Positions 36,556 to 45,544 are shown, counted from the stretch's first letter. The stretch is 64,000 bases of DNA from Shimia haliotis (GCF_900114415.1 NZ_FOSZ01000007.1:114085-178084); one strand, 5' to 3'. A program made the numbers and translations. Notes: generated by a model not told the origin, from the letters alone.

Positions 36556-37619
36556 CATTGATGCGCACGATGGAGCAGTTAGGCATGCGTGCCCTGCGCA
36601 GTGTTGACCCTGAGGTTTCCCACGGTCTGGCAATCAAAGCGCTGCAATTTGGTTTGGCCCATGCACCGGGCCAGATCACCTCGCCCCGCTTGCGCACCAA
36701 CCTGGCCGGCCTCGACCTGCCAAACCCGATTGGCATCGCGGCCGGTTTTGACAAGAACGCGACCGCCCTGAAGGGTCTTGCAGTCTCCGGCTTCGGTTTT
36801 GTCGAGGTCGGCGCGGCCACCCCGCGCCCGCAGCCGGGCAATCCCAAGCCACGCCTTTTCCGCCTGATGGAAGACGAGGCAGCCATCAACCGTTTCGGCT
36901 TCAACAATGACGGAATGGAAGCCATTGCCGACCGCCTCGCCAAACGCCCGGATCAAGGCGTGTTCGGCCTCAACCTCGGGGCCAACAAAGACAGTGACGA
37001 CCGTGCCGCCGACTTCGCCAAAGTTCTTGCCCATTGCGGCGCACATCTGGACTTTGCCACGGTGAATGTCTCCAGCCCCAACACCGAAAAACTGCGTGAC
37101 CTGCAAGGCAAAGCGGCGCTTTCGGCGCTGCTTGCCGGTGTGATGCAAACCCGCGACGAACTGCGCCGGAAAATTCCTGTGTTTCTCAAAATCGCGCCCG
37201 ATCTGACAGATCATGAACTGGCCGAGATCGCTGAAGTCGCGATCGAAAGCGGTTTGGACGGCATTATCGCCACCAACACCACACTCTCGCGCGACGGCCT
37301 TGTGGATGCGCAAAAATCCCAAGCCGGCGGTCTCTCAGGCAAGCCCCTCTTTGAAAAATCCACCCGTGTTCTGGCCCGCCTAAGCCAGTTAACCGAAGGC
37401 AACCTGCCGCTGATCGGGGTTGGTGGTGTAGGCTCCGCGGAAGACGCCTACGCAAAAATCTGCGCCGGCGCGTCTGCGGTGCAAGTCTATACCGCTCTGG
37501 TATTTGCAGGATTCTCGCTTGGCGAAGACATCGTGCGCGGCCTCGACGACCTCTTGGAAAAAGACGGTTTTGCCAATATTTCAGACGCTGTCGGCACAAA
37601 ACGAGAGGACTGGCTTTGA
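36552..37619 (+). CDS. pyrD: dihydroorotate dehydrogenase (quinone), class 2
   Basis: A 355-residue enzyme of de novo pyrimidine synthesis, oxidising dihydroorotate to orotate and passing electrons to ubiquinone at the inner membrane. The class 2 N-terminal membrane helix is present. FMN-binding motifs include [35 protein letters not shown] (catalytic Ser) and [23 protein letters not shown]. Translationally coupled on both sides: 4-bp overlap with DUF952 and overlap with the TTG start of arsC. Confidence 0.97.
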   Translation: MTLMRTMEQLGMRALRSVDPEVSHGLAIKALQFGLAHAPGQITSPRLRTNLAGLDLPNPIGIAAGFDKNATALKGLAVSGFGFVEVGAATPRPQPGNPKPRLFRLMEDEAAINRFGFNNDGMEAIADRLAKRPDQGVFGLNLGANKDSDDRAADFAKVLAHCGAHLDFATVNVSSPNTEKLRDLQGKAALSALLAGVMQTRDELRRKIPVFLKIAPDLTDHELAEIAEVAIESGLDGIIATNTTLSRDGLVDAQKSQAGGLSGKPLFEKSTRVLARLSQLTEGNLPLIGVGGVGSAEDAYAKICAGASAVQVYTALVFAGFSLGEDIVRGLDDLLEKDGFANISDAVGTKREDWL

Positions 37620-37954
37620 TCATCATCTGGCACAGCCCGCGCTGCTCCAAATCGCGTCAGACTCTTGCGCTGATTGAGGACAAGGGCGAGATCACCATCC
37701 GCCGGTATCTCGATGATGCACCAACTGTGGCTGAGATCGAAGCTGTGCAAGCCAAGCTGGGTGTCAAAGCCATCGAGATGATGCGCCCCAAGGAGGCCCG
37801 CTTTAAGGAACTGGGCCTCTCAAAGACCGACAGCGACGCCACCTTGCGCACTGCCATGGCCGAAAACCCGATCCTGATCGAGCGCCCCATCGTCATCACC
37901 GACACGACCGCCGCCATCGGTCGCCCGCCAGCGGCAGTGCTCGACATCCTTTAA
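37616..37954 (+). CDS. arsC: ArsC-family arsenate reductase
   Basis: A 112-residue glutaredoxin-type arsenate reductase. The catalytic Cys10 is in [25 protein letters not shown] and LIERPIVI fit the family, ending with [11 protein letters not shown]. It reduces arsenate to arsenite with glutathione and glutaredoxin. The only workable start is TTG overlapping the pyrD stop (TTGA), with GAGAGG in front. No other arsenic gene is nearby, so it may be the broader YffB/ArsC type. A 10-bp stem-loop follows at 37986-38009. Confidence 0.87.
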   Translation: MIIIWHSPRCSKSRQTLALIEDKGEITIRRYLDDAPTVAEIEAVQAKLGVKAIEMMRPKEARFKELGLSKTDSDATLRTAMAENPILIERPIVITDTTAAIGRPPAAVLDIL

Positions 37955-37985
37955 ACCCGCCCTCCTGCCTCCGCATGTCAGGCTT

Positions 37986-38009
37986 GGCTCAGACCTGACG
38001 GTCTGAGCC
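37986..38009 (+). terminator. stem-loop after arsC
   Basis: GGCTCAGACC pairs perfectly with GGTCTGAGCC around TGAC. No T-run follows. It begins 31 bp after the arsC stop and precedes the ATACCT element copy C. Confidence 0.55.
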
Positions 38010-38024
38010 TCCCCGCGTCTTCCG

Positions 38025-38080
38025 GTTGCCTGAAATACCTCGGGGGTGAATTGGCAACGCCAAGAGGGGGCTGGCCCCCT
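38025..38080 (+). repeat. ATACCT composite intergenic element, copy C
   Basis: The core TTGCCTGAAATACCTCGGGG is followed by TTGGC/GCCAA (38051-38055 with 38059-38063) and AGGGGG/CCCCCT (38065-38070 with 38075-38080). It lies between arsC and rimO, both on the plus strand, unlike copies A and B which adjoin minus-strand gene ends. Confidence 0.75.
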
Positions 38081-38123
38081 TTCCCCCTTTGCCAAACGCG
38101 GCGTGCTCGCCTATACGGCGCCC

Positions 38124-39518
38124 ATGTCCAATTCGTCCAGCAACCCGCCCGACCTTCGCCCAGACCTCGCCCGTGCAACCGTTTCCGGCGACGCCCGCCC
38201 TGGCCAGCCGACCATCGGCATGGTGTCTCTGGGTTGCCCCAAAGCGCTCGTGGACAGCGAACGCATCCTCACACGCCTGCGCGCCGAAGGTTACGGCATC
38301 TCGCCCGATTATTCCGGTGCGGATGCGGTGATTGTGAACACCTGCGGATTTCTGGATTCAGCCAAAGCCGAAAGCCTTGAGGCCATCGGTGAGGCCATTC
38401 AGGAAAACGGCAAGGTCATCGTGACCGGCTGTTTGGGCGCGGAGCCCGAATACATCACCGGCACCCACCCCAAGGTGCTCGCTGTGACCGGCCCGCACCA
38501 ATACGAGCAGGTGCTCGATGCGGTCCACGGAGCCGTGCCGCCCAGCCCTGATCCCTTCATTGATCTGTTGCCCGCCAAAAGCGTCAGCCTCACACCGCGC
38601 CACTACAGCTATCTCAAGATTTCCGAGGGCTGTAACCACAAATGCAAATTTTGCATCATTCCCGACATGCGCGGGAAACTGGCCTCCCGTCCGGTACACG
38701 CCATCCTGCGGGAGGCGGAAAAACTGGTGGAAAACGGCGTTAAAGAACTGTTGGTGATCTCACAAGACACTTCCGCCTACGGCCTTGATCGCAAATATTC
38801 GACGCATCCGTGGAAAGAGCGCGAGGTGCGAAGCCACATCACAGATCTGGCCCGAGAGCTGGGCCAGTTTGATGCTTGGGTGCGCCTGCACTACGTCTAT
38901 CCCTACCCGCATGTGCGCGATCTCATCCCGCTGATGGCAGATGGCCTGATCCTGCCCTATCTCGATATCCCGTTCCAACACAGCCACCCCGACACCCTCA
39001 AACGCATGGCGCGCCCAGCGCATACGTCCAAAACACTGACCGAGATCGCCGCATGGCGCGAAATGTGTCCTGACATCACTCTGCGCTCCACTTTCATCGT
39101 CGGCTACCCCGGCGAAACGGAACAAGAATTCCAGCACCTTCTCGACTGGATGGACGAGGCCCAACTCGACCGAGTGGGGTGCTTTCAGTACGAAAACGTT
39201 GACGGCGCGCGCTCAAATGACCTGCCGGATCACGTTCCCGCCGAGGTCAAGCAAGAGCGGTGGGATCGTTTCATGGAAAAGGCGCAGGCAATTTCCGAAG
39301 CCAAGCTTGCAGCCAAAGTCGGTCAGACCATGGATGTCATTGTCGATGACATCGACGAAGACGGCATCGCCACCTGCCGCACCAAAGCCGACGCGCCCGA
39401 AATCGATGGCAATCTGTTCATTGATGAAGACACAGGCGGCCTACAGGTCGGCGATATTGTCACGGTCGAAGTGGATGAAGCCGGTGAATATGATCTTTGG
39501 GGACGACGTCTGGCCTGA
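38124..39518 (+). CDS. rimO: ribosomal protein S12 methylthiotransferase
   Basis: A 464-residue radical-SAM enzyme that methylthiolates Asp88 of ribosomal protein S12. The N-terminal UPF0004 domain carries Cys residues in VSLGCPK, NTCGFLD and TGCLG, for the second iron-sulfur cluster. The radical-SAM motif CNHKCKFC (Cys170, 174, 177) and SQDTSAYG are visible, followed by the C-terminal TRAM domain ([23 protein letters not shown], specific for RimO). The ATG giving [10 protein letters not shown] is used. It follows the hairpin element copy C. Confidence 0.96.
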   Translation: MSNSSSNPPDLRPDLARATVSGDARPGQPTIGMVSLGCPKALVDSERILTRLRAEGYGISPDYSGADAVIVNTCGFLDSAKAESLEAIGEAIQENGKVIVTGCLGAEPEYITGTHPKVLAVTGPHQYEQVLDAVHGAVPPSPDPFIDLLPAKSVSLTPRHYSYLKISEGCNHKCKFCIIPDMRGKLASRPVHAILREAEKLVENGVKELLVISQDTSAYGLDRKYSTHPWKEREVRSHITDLARELGQFDAWVRLHYVYPYPHVRDLIPLMADGLILPYLDIPFQHSHPDTLKRMARPAHTSKTLTEIAAWREMCPDITLRSTFIVGYPGETEQEFQHLLDWMDEAQLDRVGCFQYENVDGARSNDLPDHVPAEVKQERWDRFMEKAQAISEAKLAAKVGQTMDVIVDDIDEDGIATCRTKADAPEIDGNLFIDEDTGGLQVGDIVTVEVDEAGEYDLWGRRLA

Positions 39519-39596
39519 ACCGGACGGCTCAGATTGTTGACCTCAAAAATTGCCTGTTTGTTTTGTTCCGAGTGTCCGCCGGAAACGGCGGTTCAC

Positions 39597-39869
39597 TCAA
39601 ACGACATCAACCAGCTGGCGCAATACCTTGGAGTGACAGCAAAAGTCCGGCGCATCCGCGCCCCGCGGGTGCCGCGCACCAAGCCAGGATTGGCAATCCT
39701 GAACATAGGGGCATTGCCGACACTTCGTCACCATCTGCGCATAATCGCCAGCGCTCATCGCACCACAAGCCATGGCTTCGGAAAATGACACACCGACGGC
39801 TCTGGCCATCGAACGGGTCAACCAAAAATGGGTTGCGGGATCACCGAGGTGGGAAATTTGTGCGGTCAT
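39597..39869 (-). CDS. DUF6455-like cysteine protein, third of three
   Basis: A 90-residue protein, the last in a run of three related genes. The shared pattern is a helix with the sequence M-x5-Y-x-M-V, then C-x2-C-x5-C (CRQCPYVQDCQSWL) and a downstream P-x-F-C (APDFCCHSKVLRQL). Such four-cysteine spacing suggests a bound metal or iron-sulfur cluster. The family resembles DUF6455, which I recall from roseobacters. Start overlaps the stop of the preceding gene by 4 bp. Function unknown. Confidence 0.85.
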   Translation of the reverse strand: MTAQISHLGDPATHFWLTRSMARAVGVSFSEAMACGAMSAGDYAQMVTKCRQCPYVQDCQSWLGARHPRGADAPDFCCHSKVLRQLVDVV

Positions 39870-40141
39870 GTTTCGCCACTTTTCAATGCGGCCAGCGCAT
39901 TCAGTTGGTCGCGGTTCACACAATCGACCGGAACGTCCACCGGCCCTTCCTTGCCGCCCTGCGCCAGAAAGCGCACACAGCCTTGTTCCCAAGTACAGGC
40001 CCGACAGCGTGTAACCATCTCTGCCCAGTCTTCTTGACTGAGCGCGCCCACATCCGCCGCCGCAACAACATCCGCGCCCGCCGCCTTGGCCATTTTATGG
40101 ACTTTCATGAAATGATCAGACGTCGTGCCCAACGGTTTCAT
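39866..40141 (-). CDS. DUF6455-like cysteine protein, middle of three
   Basis: A 91-residue paralogue with WAEMVTRCRACTWEQGC and VPVDCVNRDQLNAL, the same C-x2-C-x5-C...C pattern as its neighbours. The N-terminus is KPLGTTSDHFMKVHKMAKAAG. It overlaps both neighbours by 4 bp (ATGA), so all three are made from one message in a fixed order. No function is known; metal binding is inferred only from the cysteines. Confidence 0.85.
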   Translation of the reverse strand: MKPLGTTSDHFMKVHKMAKAAGADVVAAADVGALSQEDWAEMVTRCRACTWEQGCVRFLAQGGKEGPVDVPVDCVNRDQLNALAALKSGET

Positions 40142-40401
40142 GTCACCAGTCCACCCAAACGCGCAAAAAGCTTCTTGTTGCGGCAAAACGCGGGCAGGCT
40201 GCCGGACTTCTTTGATTTCTTTGCCAGCCAGACTTCACAAGCCTCCGGATTAGAGCAAAGGGTGCATCTGGCTACGGCCTCGGAAATTTCGTCAACCCGC
40301 AACACACCTCGGATGGCTGCGTCCTGAAGGTCCATGCCAAAGCGCAATGCAGCGTCATCCACCAGCGCCACGTGGCGCCTGACTGTATCTGATTGGGGCA
40401 T
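40138..40401 (-). CDS. DUF6455-like cysteine protein, first of three
   Basis: An 87-residue paralogue starting MPQSDTVRRHVALVDDAAL. The cysteine motif is CTLCSNPEACEVWL followed by LPAFCRNKKLFARL. It is the first gene of the trio and is preceded by a short gap to the IMPACT-family gene. Divergence among the three is strong, with the cysteines and the P-x-(F)-C-x-N-x4-L end kept. Confidence 0.85.
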   Translation of the reverse strand: MPQSDTVRRHVALVDDAALRFGMDLQDAAIRGVLRVDEISEAVARCTLCSNPEACEVWLAKKSKKSGSLPAFCRNKKLFARLGGLVT

Positions 40402-40464
40402 CGCGCCCTCCTCTACTGACAGAGAGGACGTAACACAGGTCGGCTCACCCCCCCTTGATGTGAG

Positions 40465-40818
40465 TCAATTGAGCTCCGCTATATAGGCATCGACGCAGTC
40501 CTGCACCCGTCGAAACCGGTCTCCGCCAAGCTTTGTGCCGCCATACCATCGCGTCACCACGATCACATGGTTGGTCAGACCCTGACGCTCCAACATCCGC
40601 AAAATAATAAGCCCCGCGCCACTTTCCCCGTCGTCCCCCTTCAGCGGCGTGCCGCAATCCAGAAGAACCGCCCAGGTGTTGTGGGTCGCCTTTGCGAACT
40701 TTTTGTTTTTCTTTAGCCTTTTCAGAAAATCATCGACATCTGAGCGACCCGACACCGGCCCGCCGGACACCGCATACTTGGACCCGCGATCACTGACCAC
40801 ATTGAGTATCTGCAGCAT
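40465..40818 (-). CDS. IMPACT/YigZ-family protein (UPF0029)
   Basis: A 117-residue protein with the UPF0029 signature VTRWYGGTKLGGDRF, preceded by WAVLLDCGTPLKGDDGESGAGL and ILRMLERQGLTNHVIVV. It is a single-domain version of YigZ/IMPACT, lacking the C-terminal EF-G-like domain. The family has a ribosome- or kinase-related role in other organisms; not known here. The ATG at 40818 is used; an upstream TTG overlaps the M48 stop, giving close coupling to that gene. Confidence 0.88.
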   Translation of the reverse strand: MLQILNVVSDRGSKYAVSGGPVSGRSDVDDFLKRLKKNKKFAKATHNTWAVLLDCGTPLKGDDGESGAGLIILRMLERQGLTNHVIVVTRWYGGTKLGGDRFRRVQDCVDAYIAELN

Positions 40819-40820
40819 CG

Positions 40821-41543
40821 TCAAAGCTTAGCCGCCGTTTCTCTCACAATTTGGATGCGCTGAGCATTGGGCGGGTGCGTTCCGAGAAACTGATTGCCCG
40901 GGTCCGGCGTCCGCGAGAAAAACGCAGCCCCCCGCACCGGATCATAGCCGGATTTATGCGTGATCACCGTCCCAAGCGAGTCCGCCTGCAACTCGTAGTT
41001 TTTAGAATAAACCCGAGAGCCAACTTGGGCGCCGGTGTTCACCGCAAGGTCCACAACGCTTCCGTCAGCGCCTGCAGCGGCGGCTGCGACACCGAGCAGG
41101 ATCGCGCCCAGTGCAGCGTTGTTCTGACTCTGCGCAATGTGGCCCGCAATGTGATGCGCGGCCTCATGCCCCATCACAAAAGCCAACTCATCCTGATTGC
41201 GTGTCTGTGCAATCAATGCGGAGGTGAACACAATCAACGGCCGCCCGTTCTTGTCCAGCGTCTGATAGGCATTTGCCGGCAAGTTCGGCCGCTCATCCAC
41301 AGAAATCTTAAAATCGCAGTTGTAGCCTTGGGGCGTACGTTCGCGGCATTCGCGTTCTGCCACGCTCTCCATGCGCGCACTGATCGGCGCAAGCTTGGCC
41401 TTTGCTTGTGATAGGCTGATTGCCGGCGCCGCTGTTTTGGTGGGCGTTTGCGGCTGCGGATCAGAAGTTGTGCTGACGCATCCGGCTAGGGTCAATGCCC
41501 CGAGCATCCCCGCCTTTTTCCACCAAATCCGCGCAATCGTCAT
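40821..41543 (-). CDS. M48-family metalloprotease lipoprotein
   Basis: A 240-residue lipoprotein with lipobox LAGC (Cys22). The M48 catalytic motif is GHEAAHH (His126, Glu127, His130) and the third zinc ligand is Glu in NYELQADSLG. It lacks the C-terminal TPRs of BepA, so it is a short LoiP/YcaL-like form. Expected at the outer membrane periplasmic side, degrading misfolded envelope proteins. An ending at THPPNAQRIQIV is typical. It is upstream of and coupled with the IMPACT gene. Confidence 0.92.
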   Translation of the reverse strand: MTIARIWWKKAGMLGALTLAGCVSTTSDPQPQTPTKTAAPAISLSQAKAKLAPISARMESVAERECRERTPQGYNCDFKISVDERPNLPANAYQTLDKNGRPLIVFTSALIAQTRNQDELAFVMGHEAAHHIAGHIAQSQNNAALGAILLGVAAAAAGADGSVVDLAVNTGAQVGSRVYSKNYELQADSLGTVITHKSGYDPVRGAAFFSRTPDPGNQFLGTHPPNAQRIQIVRETAAKL

Positions 41544-41643
41544 ATCAAGCCTCCCACAAGGTGACCCTGAACTTATGTCGCCACCGCATAGGGTTCCAGT
41601 GGGAAAACCTTGCCATTTGCCCCACCCTTGATACGCTCACACT

Positions 41644-41883
41644 ATGTTCAGCATCGAGCACGAATTTGATTCAACCGTTGTCACCCTCGTGGACGAGGGC
41701 ACAGCGCCACTGGGCGAAGATGTGGTCATCAACATGTTTGAGGACTGCGTCACGATCGAACAATACGACGCCCGAACCGACACAATGCAAAAGATCACTC
41801 TGTCCCCTAACCAGGTGCAGGATCTTTCGGCGGCTCTGGATCTGCCGGAAGGCGTCTACATGCTAAAGCGCGACGACAGCTAG
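41644..41883 (+). CDS. small acidic protein of unknown function
   Basis: A 79-residue, strongly acidic protein beginning MFSIEHEFDSTVVTLVDEG, with DVVINMFEDCVTIEQYD and LDLPEGVYMLKRDD. No signal peptide and no recognised domain. It is convergent with the DUF167 gene, overlapping by 4 bp (CTAG). The regular amino-acid pattern and divergence from M48 support coding, but no function is offered. Confidence 0.75.
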   Translation: MFSIEHEFDSTVVTLVDEGTAPLGEDVVINMFEDCVTIEQYDARTDTMQKITLSPNQVQDLSAALDLPEGVYMLKRDDS

Positions 41884-42137
41884 CCTCCAAGAACGCGGAA
41901 TACCTTGTCGCGGGCGGTGTCGCCGCGGATCAACCGCAGCCGCGATTTCGCGATCCCCAGCGTGTTGGCCAAAAGCTTTTGCACCGCCGCATTGGCCTTG
42001 CCGCCTTCGGGCACCACCGTCACGTAAACGCGGATTTGGCCGTCTTTCATCACCACAGCGTTGCGCGAGGCTTTGGGTGTCACCCTCACCGAGATCTCCG
42101 CGCCCTCTTTGACCAGAAATGACAGATCTTCCATCAT
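41880..42137 (-). CDS. DUF167/UPF0235 protein
   Basis: An 85-residue protein with ISVRVTPKASRNAV, VYVTVVPEGGKANAAVQKLLA and SRLRLIRGDTARDKVFRV: the DUF167 (YggU) signature. Function unknown; the fold is a small alpha-beta sandwich. Two adjacent ATG codons (42137, 42134) follow AGGGG; either is plausible. Divergent from the HDAC-family gene. Confidence 0.9.
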   Translation of the reverse strand: MMEDLSFLVKEGAEISVRVTPKASRNAVVMKDGQIRVYVTVVPEGGKANAAVQKLLANTLGIAKSRLRLIRGDTARDKVFRVLGG

Positions 42138-42210
42138 AGCGCCCCTGACAATTTACAAAGCCCACACAACGGGCAAAGGTGTGGCCAACGTATCTGAGAA
42201 CGAGGCTGAC

Positions 42211-43332
42211 ATGACCACCGGATTTTTCTTTGACGAGCGCTGTTTCTGGCACGGAGGCGGCAACTACGCGCTGACATTACCGGTTGGCGATCTGGTGCAA
42301 CCCCTTGCGGCCGGCGGGCTTCCGGAAAGCCCCGAAACCAAACGTCGTCTAAAAAACCTCATGGATGTCACAGGCTTGACTGGCGAACTTGAGGTCCGCT
42401 CTGCTCAACCAGCAACGCGTGAAGCGCTCGAACGGATTCACCCCGCAAGCCTGCTGGATCAGTTCAAAGAAATGTCGGATGCCGGCGGCGGCGAAATCGG
42501 TTTGCGCACTCCATTCGGAAAAGGCGGTTACGAAATTGCCGCACTGTCTGCGGGCATTGCCACCGACGCCATTCGCGCGGTCGCTTCTGGTGATCTACAG
42601 AACGCCTATGCCTTGTCGCGTCCGCCCGGTCATCATTGCCTGCCGGATTGGCCCAACGGGTTTTGCCTTCTCGCCAACATCGCCATTGCGATCGAAACCG
42701 TCAAATCCGAAGGGCGGGCAAATCGTGTCGCAGTGCTGGATTGGGACGTGCACCACGGCAACGGCACCGAAGCGATCTACTATGACCGTGATGATGTGCT
42801 GACAATTTCTCTGCATCAGGAAAAGAACTATCCGCTGGACACCGGCGACACCTCAGACCGCGGCAAGGGTGACGGATTGGGCCACAACATCAACGTGCCC
42901 CTGCCCCCTGGCGCGGGTCACACGACCTATCTTCATGCGATGGAGAAAATCGTGCTTCCCGCATTGGCCGACTTCAAGCCGGACATGATCATTGTCGCCT
43001 GCGGCTTTGATGCAGCCGCCTTTGACCCGCTGTCGCGAATGATGGCGACCGCGGACACCTTCCGGCAGATGACCAAACAGGTTATGGGCGCAGCACAGAC
43101 CCTGTGCGATGGCAAACTTGTGCTTGTGCATGAAGGCGGCTATTCCGAGGCCTACGTGCCCTTCTGTGGGCATGCTGTGATCGAAGAGCTTTCAGGGTCG
43201 GCCATCACCGCTGAGGATCCCATGGCGCTCTCGCTTGCAACACGCCAGCCCAACGCCCGCGTCCAAGCCTTTTTCGCCGAACTCGTCGACGAAATGGCTG
43301 ATTTCTTTGCCAAACCGCCGCAAGGCGGTTGA
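42211..43332 (+). CDS. histone deacetylase-family amidohydrolase
   Basis: A 373-residue class II HDAC-like zinc hydrolase. Zinc and catalytic motifs are visible: RPPGHHCLPDWPNGFCLLAN (His-His dyad), VLDWDVHHGNGTEAI (Asp and His ligands) and CGFDAAAFDPL. In bacteria these remove acetyl groups from small polyamines, acetoin-related substrates or proteins; the substrate here is not known. The start MTTGFFFDERCFWH has GAGG upstream and fits the conserved N-terminus. A short gap leads to the nitroreductase gene. Confidence 0.93.
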   Translation: MTTGFFFDERCFWHGGGNYALTLPVGDLVQPLAAGGLPESPETKRRLKNLMDVTGLTGELEVRSAQPATREALERIHPASLLDQFKEMSDAGGGEIGLRTPFGKGGYEIAALSAGIATDAIRAVASGDLQNAYALSRPPGHHCLPDWPNGFCLLANIAIAIETVKSEGRANRVAVLDWDVHHGNGTEAIYYDRDDVLTISLHQEKNYPLDTGDTSDRGKGDGLGHNINVPLPPGAGHTTYLHAMEKIVLPALADFKPDMIIVACGFDAAAFDPLSRMMATADTFRQMTKQVMGAAQTLCDGKLVLVHEGGYSEAYVPFCGHAVIEELSGSAITAEDPMALSLATRQPNARVQAFFAELVDEMADFFAKPPQGG

Positions 43333-43385
43333 AAATTAGCGGGAGAGGTCTGACCTATTCCGCACCGATCTTGAGGGAGATACCG

Positions 43386-43958
43386 ATGCCGACTCCAAAT
43401 CCGGCTGCTCTGGAATTTTTGCAAACACGCCGTTCGCGCCCTGCCAAAACGCTGGTGGCGCCTGCCCCGACACAGGCCGAACTTGCGCCTTTGCTACAAG
43501 CTGCGTTGCGCGCGCCGGATCACGGAAAACTCGAACCGTGGCGGTTGATTGTGCTGACCCGCGAAAGCCTCGACGCGCTGGCCGCCCTGGCAAAATCGCG
43601 CGGCGAAACGCTGGGGATTGCAGAAGACAAAATTGCCAAAGCCCACGCCCAGTTTGCCAACGCCGACCTTGCCGTCGCCGTCATTGAAACGCCGGTGATC
43701 TCGGGAAAAGTGCCAGAGATTGAACAAACCTATTCGGCTGGCGCTGTCTGCCTGCAATTGCTGAACGCCGCATTGGCGGCAGGCTGGGGCGCAAACTGGC
43801 TCTCTGGTTGGGCCAGTCACGACCGCGCATTCGTCGAAAAGGGGCTCGATTTGACGCCGCGCGAGAAAGTCGCCGGCTTCATCCACATTGGCACCGAAAA
43901 GATGGCGCCGCCAGAGCGTCCGCGCCCTGATATAGAGGCCAAAGTGTCATGGCGGTGA
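43386..43958 (+). CDS. nitroreductase-family protein (YdjA-like)
   Basis: A 190-residue FMN-dependent nitroreductase. RRSRPAKTL and APDHGKLEPWRLIVL are the FMN-phosphate region of the compact YdjA type; GWGANWLSGW and GFIHIGTEKMAPPERPRP complete the pattern. It reduces nitro or quinone compounds with NAD(P)H. AGGGAGA precedes the ATG. Its end overlaps the EI24 start by 10 bp, indicating an operon. Confidence 0.92.
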   Translation: MPTPNPAALEFLQTRRSRPAKTLVAPAPTQAELAPLLQAALRAPDHGKLEPWRLIVLTRESLDALAALAKSRGETLGIAEDKIAKAHAQFANADLAVAVIETPVISGKVPEIEQTYSAGAVCLQLLNAALAAGWGANWLSGWASHDRAFVEKGLDLTPREKVAGFIHIGTEKMAPPERPRPDIEAKVSWR

Positions 43959-44671
43959 TGGACGTGATCGGGTCGTTTTTTGCGGCCATCGGACAAATCG
44001 GCGACCGCCGTTTCCGGCGTGTTCTTTTTCGCGGCATCGGTCTGACTTTTGTATTGCTGATCGCGGCTTACGCCGGCTTCCTTATGCTTTTGAACGGCCT
44101 TGGCGCTGCGCAATGGGTACAGGAATTGCTTGGTAACATCAGCTGGGTCGGAGATCTGTTCACATGGACCTCGTTCTTTTTGATGGTGGTCCTGTCGGTC
44201 TTTCTGATGGTGCCCGTGGCCTCTGCCATCACATCCATGTTCCTCGACGAAGTGGCCAGCGCGGTAGAAGACCGCCACTATCCGCACGTGCCCAAGGTCT
44301 CGCCGCTGCCATTCTCTGAAGGCCTGAAGGACACTGTGAATTTTCTGGGCGTCTTGATTTTTGCCAATATCGTCGGGCTGATCGTCTATGTCCTGTTCCC
44401 GCCAATGGCACTTTTTATCTTCTGGGGTATGAACGGGTTCCTGCTCGGACGTGAATACTTTACCCTTGCCGCCATGCGTCACTTAGGCCGCGACGGCGCA
44501 AAGCGACTGCGCAAAAAACACGGCGGCACAATCTGGCTGGCGGGCACGCTTATGGCCATGCCGCTTTCGATCCCGTTGATCAATCTTGTGATCCCCATCC
44601 TAGGGGCGGCGACATTCACCCATCTGTTTCACCGGCTGGAACCTCAACAGTTTCCGGCGACATCCGATTGA
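43949..44671 (+). CDS. EI24/CysZ-like membrane protein
   Basis: A 240-residue membrane protein with about four to five hydrophobic segments, beginning MAVMDVIGSFFAAIGQIGDRRF. The pattern SAITSMFLDEVASAVEDRHYP and NGFLLGREYFTLAAMRHL is that of the EI24 family, which includes the sulfate permease CysZ in some bacteria. Sulfate transport is possible but unproven. Its 3' end is antisense to DUF1467 over 56 bp. Confidence 0.9.
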   Translation: MAVMDVIGSFFAAIGQIGDRRFRRVLFRGIGLTFVLLIAAYAGFLMLLNGLGAAQWVQELLGNISWVGDLFTWTSFFLMVVLSVFLMVPVASAITSMFLDEVASAVEDRHYPHVPKVSPLPFSEGLKDTVNFLGVLIFANIVGLIVYVLFPPMALFIFWGMNGFLLGREYFTLAAMRHLGRDGAKRLRKKHGGTIWLAGTLMAMPLSIPLINLVIPILGAATFTHLFHRLEPQQFPATSD

Positions 44672-44921
44672 ACCAATCCAGATCGCGTACTGAAATAACA
44701 CCGGATGTGATGATGAGAACAAGAATGGCGGTCAAAACGGCAGCCGCCACCGAAGTAATTTTGGCTTTGGTCTTCAGAAAATGATGCTCCGGCGCGCCAG
44801 CTTGCGTGCCGGGGACAACCTCACCCACATCACCTTGCGTTTGCAGACGGATCGGGATCACGATCAGAAAGATCATGAACCAGCACACCGCATAAAGCAC
44901 CAATGCAGACGTAATTCCCAT
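44616..44921 (-). CDS. DUF1467 membrane protein
   Basis: A 101-residue inner-membrane protein with two hydrophobic segments (LVLYAVCWFMIFLIVIPI and VAAAVLTAILVLIITSGVI) flanking an acidic loop with TQGDVGEVVPGTQAGAPEH. This is the DUF1467 pattern. Its last 56 bp overlap the 3' end of the convergent EI24 gene. It follows mce by 55 bp on the same strand, a neighbour pair I recall from alphaproteobacteria; role unknown. Confidence 0.9.
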   Translation of the reverse strand: MGITSALVLYAVCWFMIFLIVIPIRLQTQGDVGEVVPGTQAGAPEHHFLKTKAKITSVAAAVLTAILVLIITSGVISVRDLDWFNRMSPETVEVPAGETDG

Positions 44922-44976
44922 CTCTATCCCCTTATGGTCGCCCCGCATGACACCGCGAGGCGATATGGTTTGGCTC

Positions 44977-45381
44977 TTATACCTGTTCCAGCTCGACCAG
45001 ACAGCCGTTGAAGTCTTTCGGATGCAAGAACAGCACTGGCTTACCATGCGCGCCGATCTTTGGCTCTCCAGAACCCAGCACCCGCGCGCCGGTTTCTTTC
45101 AGGTGATCACGCGCCGCGATGATGTCATCCACTTCATAACACACATGGTGGATGCCGCCTGACGGGTTCTTTTCCAGAAAACCATTGATCGGGCTGTCCT
45201 CACCCAGCGGATAGAGCAACTCGATCTTGGTGTTGGGCAACTCGATGAAAACAACCGTCACACCATGATCCGGTTCATCCTGCGGTGCCCCGACCTTTGC
45301 GCCCAGCGCGTTGCGGTATTGATCGCTCGCCGCTTCAAGGTCCGGCACAGCAATGGCAACATGGTTCAAACGTCCAATCAT
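44977..45381 (-). CDS. mce: methylmalonyl-CoA epimerase
   Basis: A 134-residue VOC-fold enzyme. It converts (S)- to (R)-methylmalonyl-CoA, the step between propionyl-CoA carboxylase (pccAB) and the mutase (scpA) encoded earlier in this window. The motifs are IGRLNHVAIAVPDLEAA, PNTKIELLYPLGEDSPI, GIHHVCYEVDDI and LVELEQV, giving the His, His, Glu metal ligands. The ATG at 45381 has GGGAGAG directly upstream; the extra N-terminal residues of the longer frame are unlike the family. Confidence 0.95.
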   Translation of the reverse strand: MIGRLNHVAIAVPDLEAASDQYRNALGAKVGAPQDEPDHGVTVVFIELPNTKIELLYPLGEDSPINGFLEKNPSGGIHHVCYEVDDIIAARDHLKETGARVLGSGEPKIGAHGKPVLFLHPKDFNGCLVELEQV

Positions 45382-45544
45382 ATCTCTCTCCCAAAGAGTC
45401 AGTCCTCGCTTCGCGGTTCTTATGCGGCGCGGCGAACATTCGCGCAAGCGGCACACCGTCGCGCCGAAGTTAACGTTCCGTTAGGTCTCGGCGAATAAAG
45501 TGAGTCGCAATTGATTTGATCTGTCAGAATGTCAGGAACCCGAT

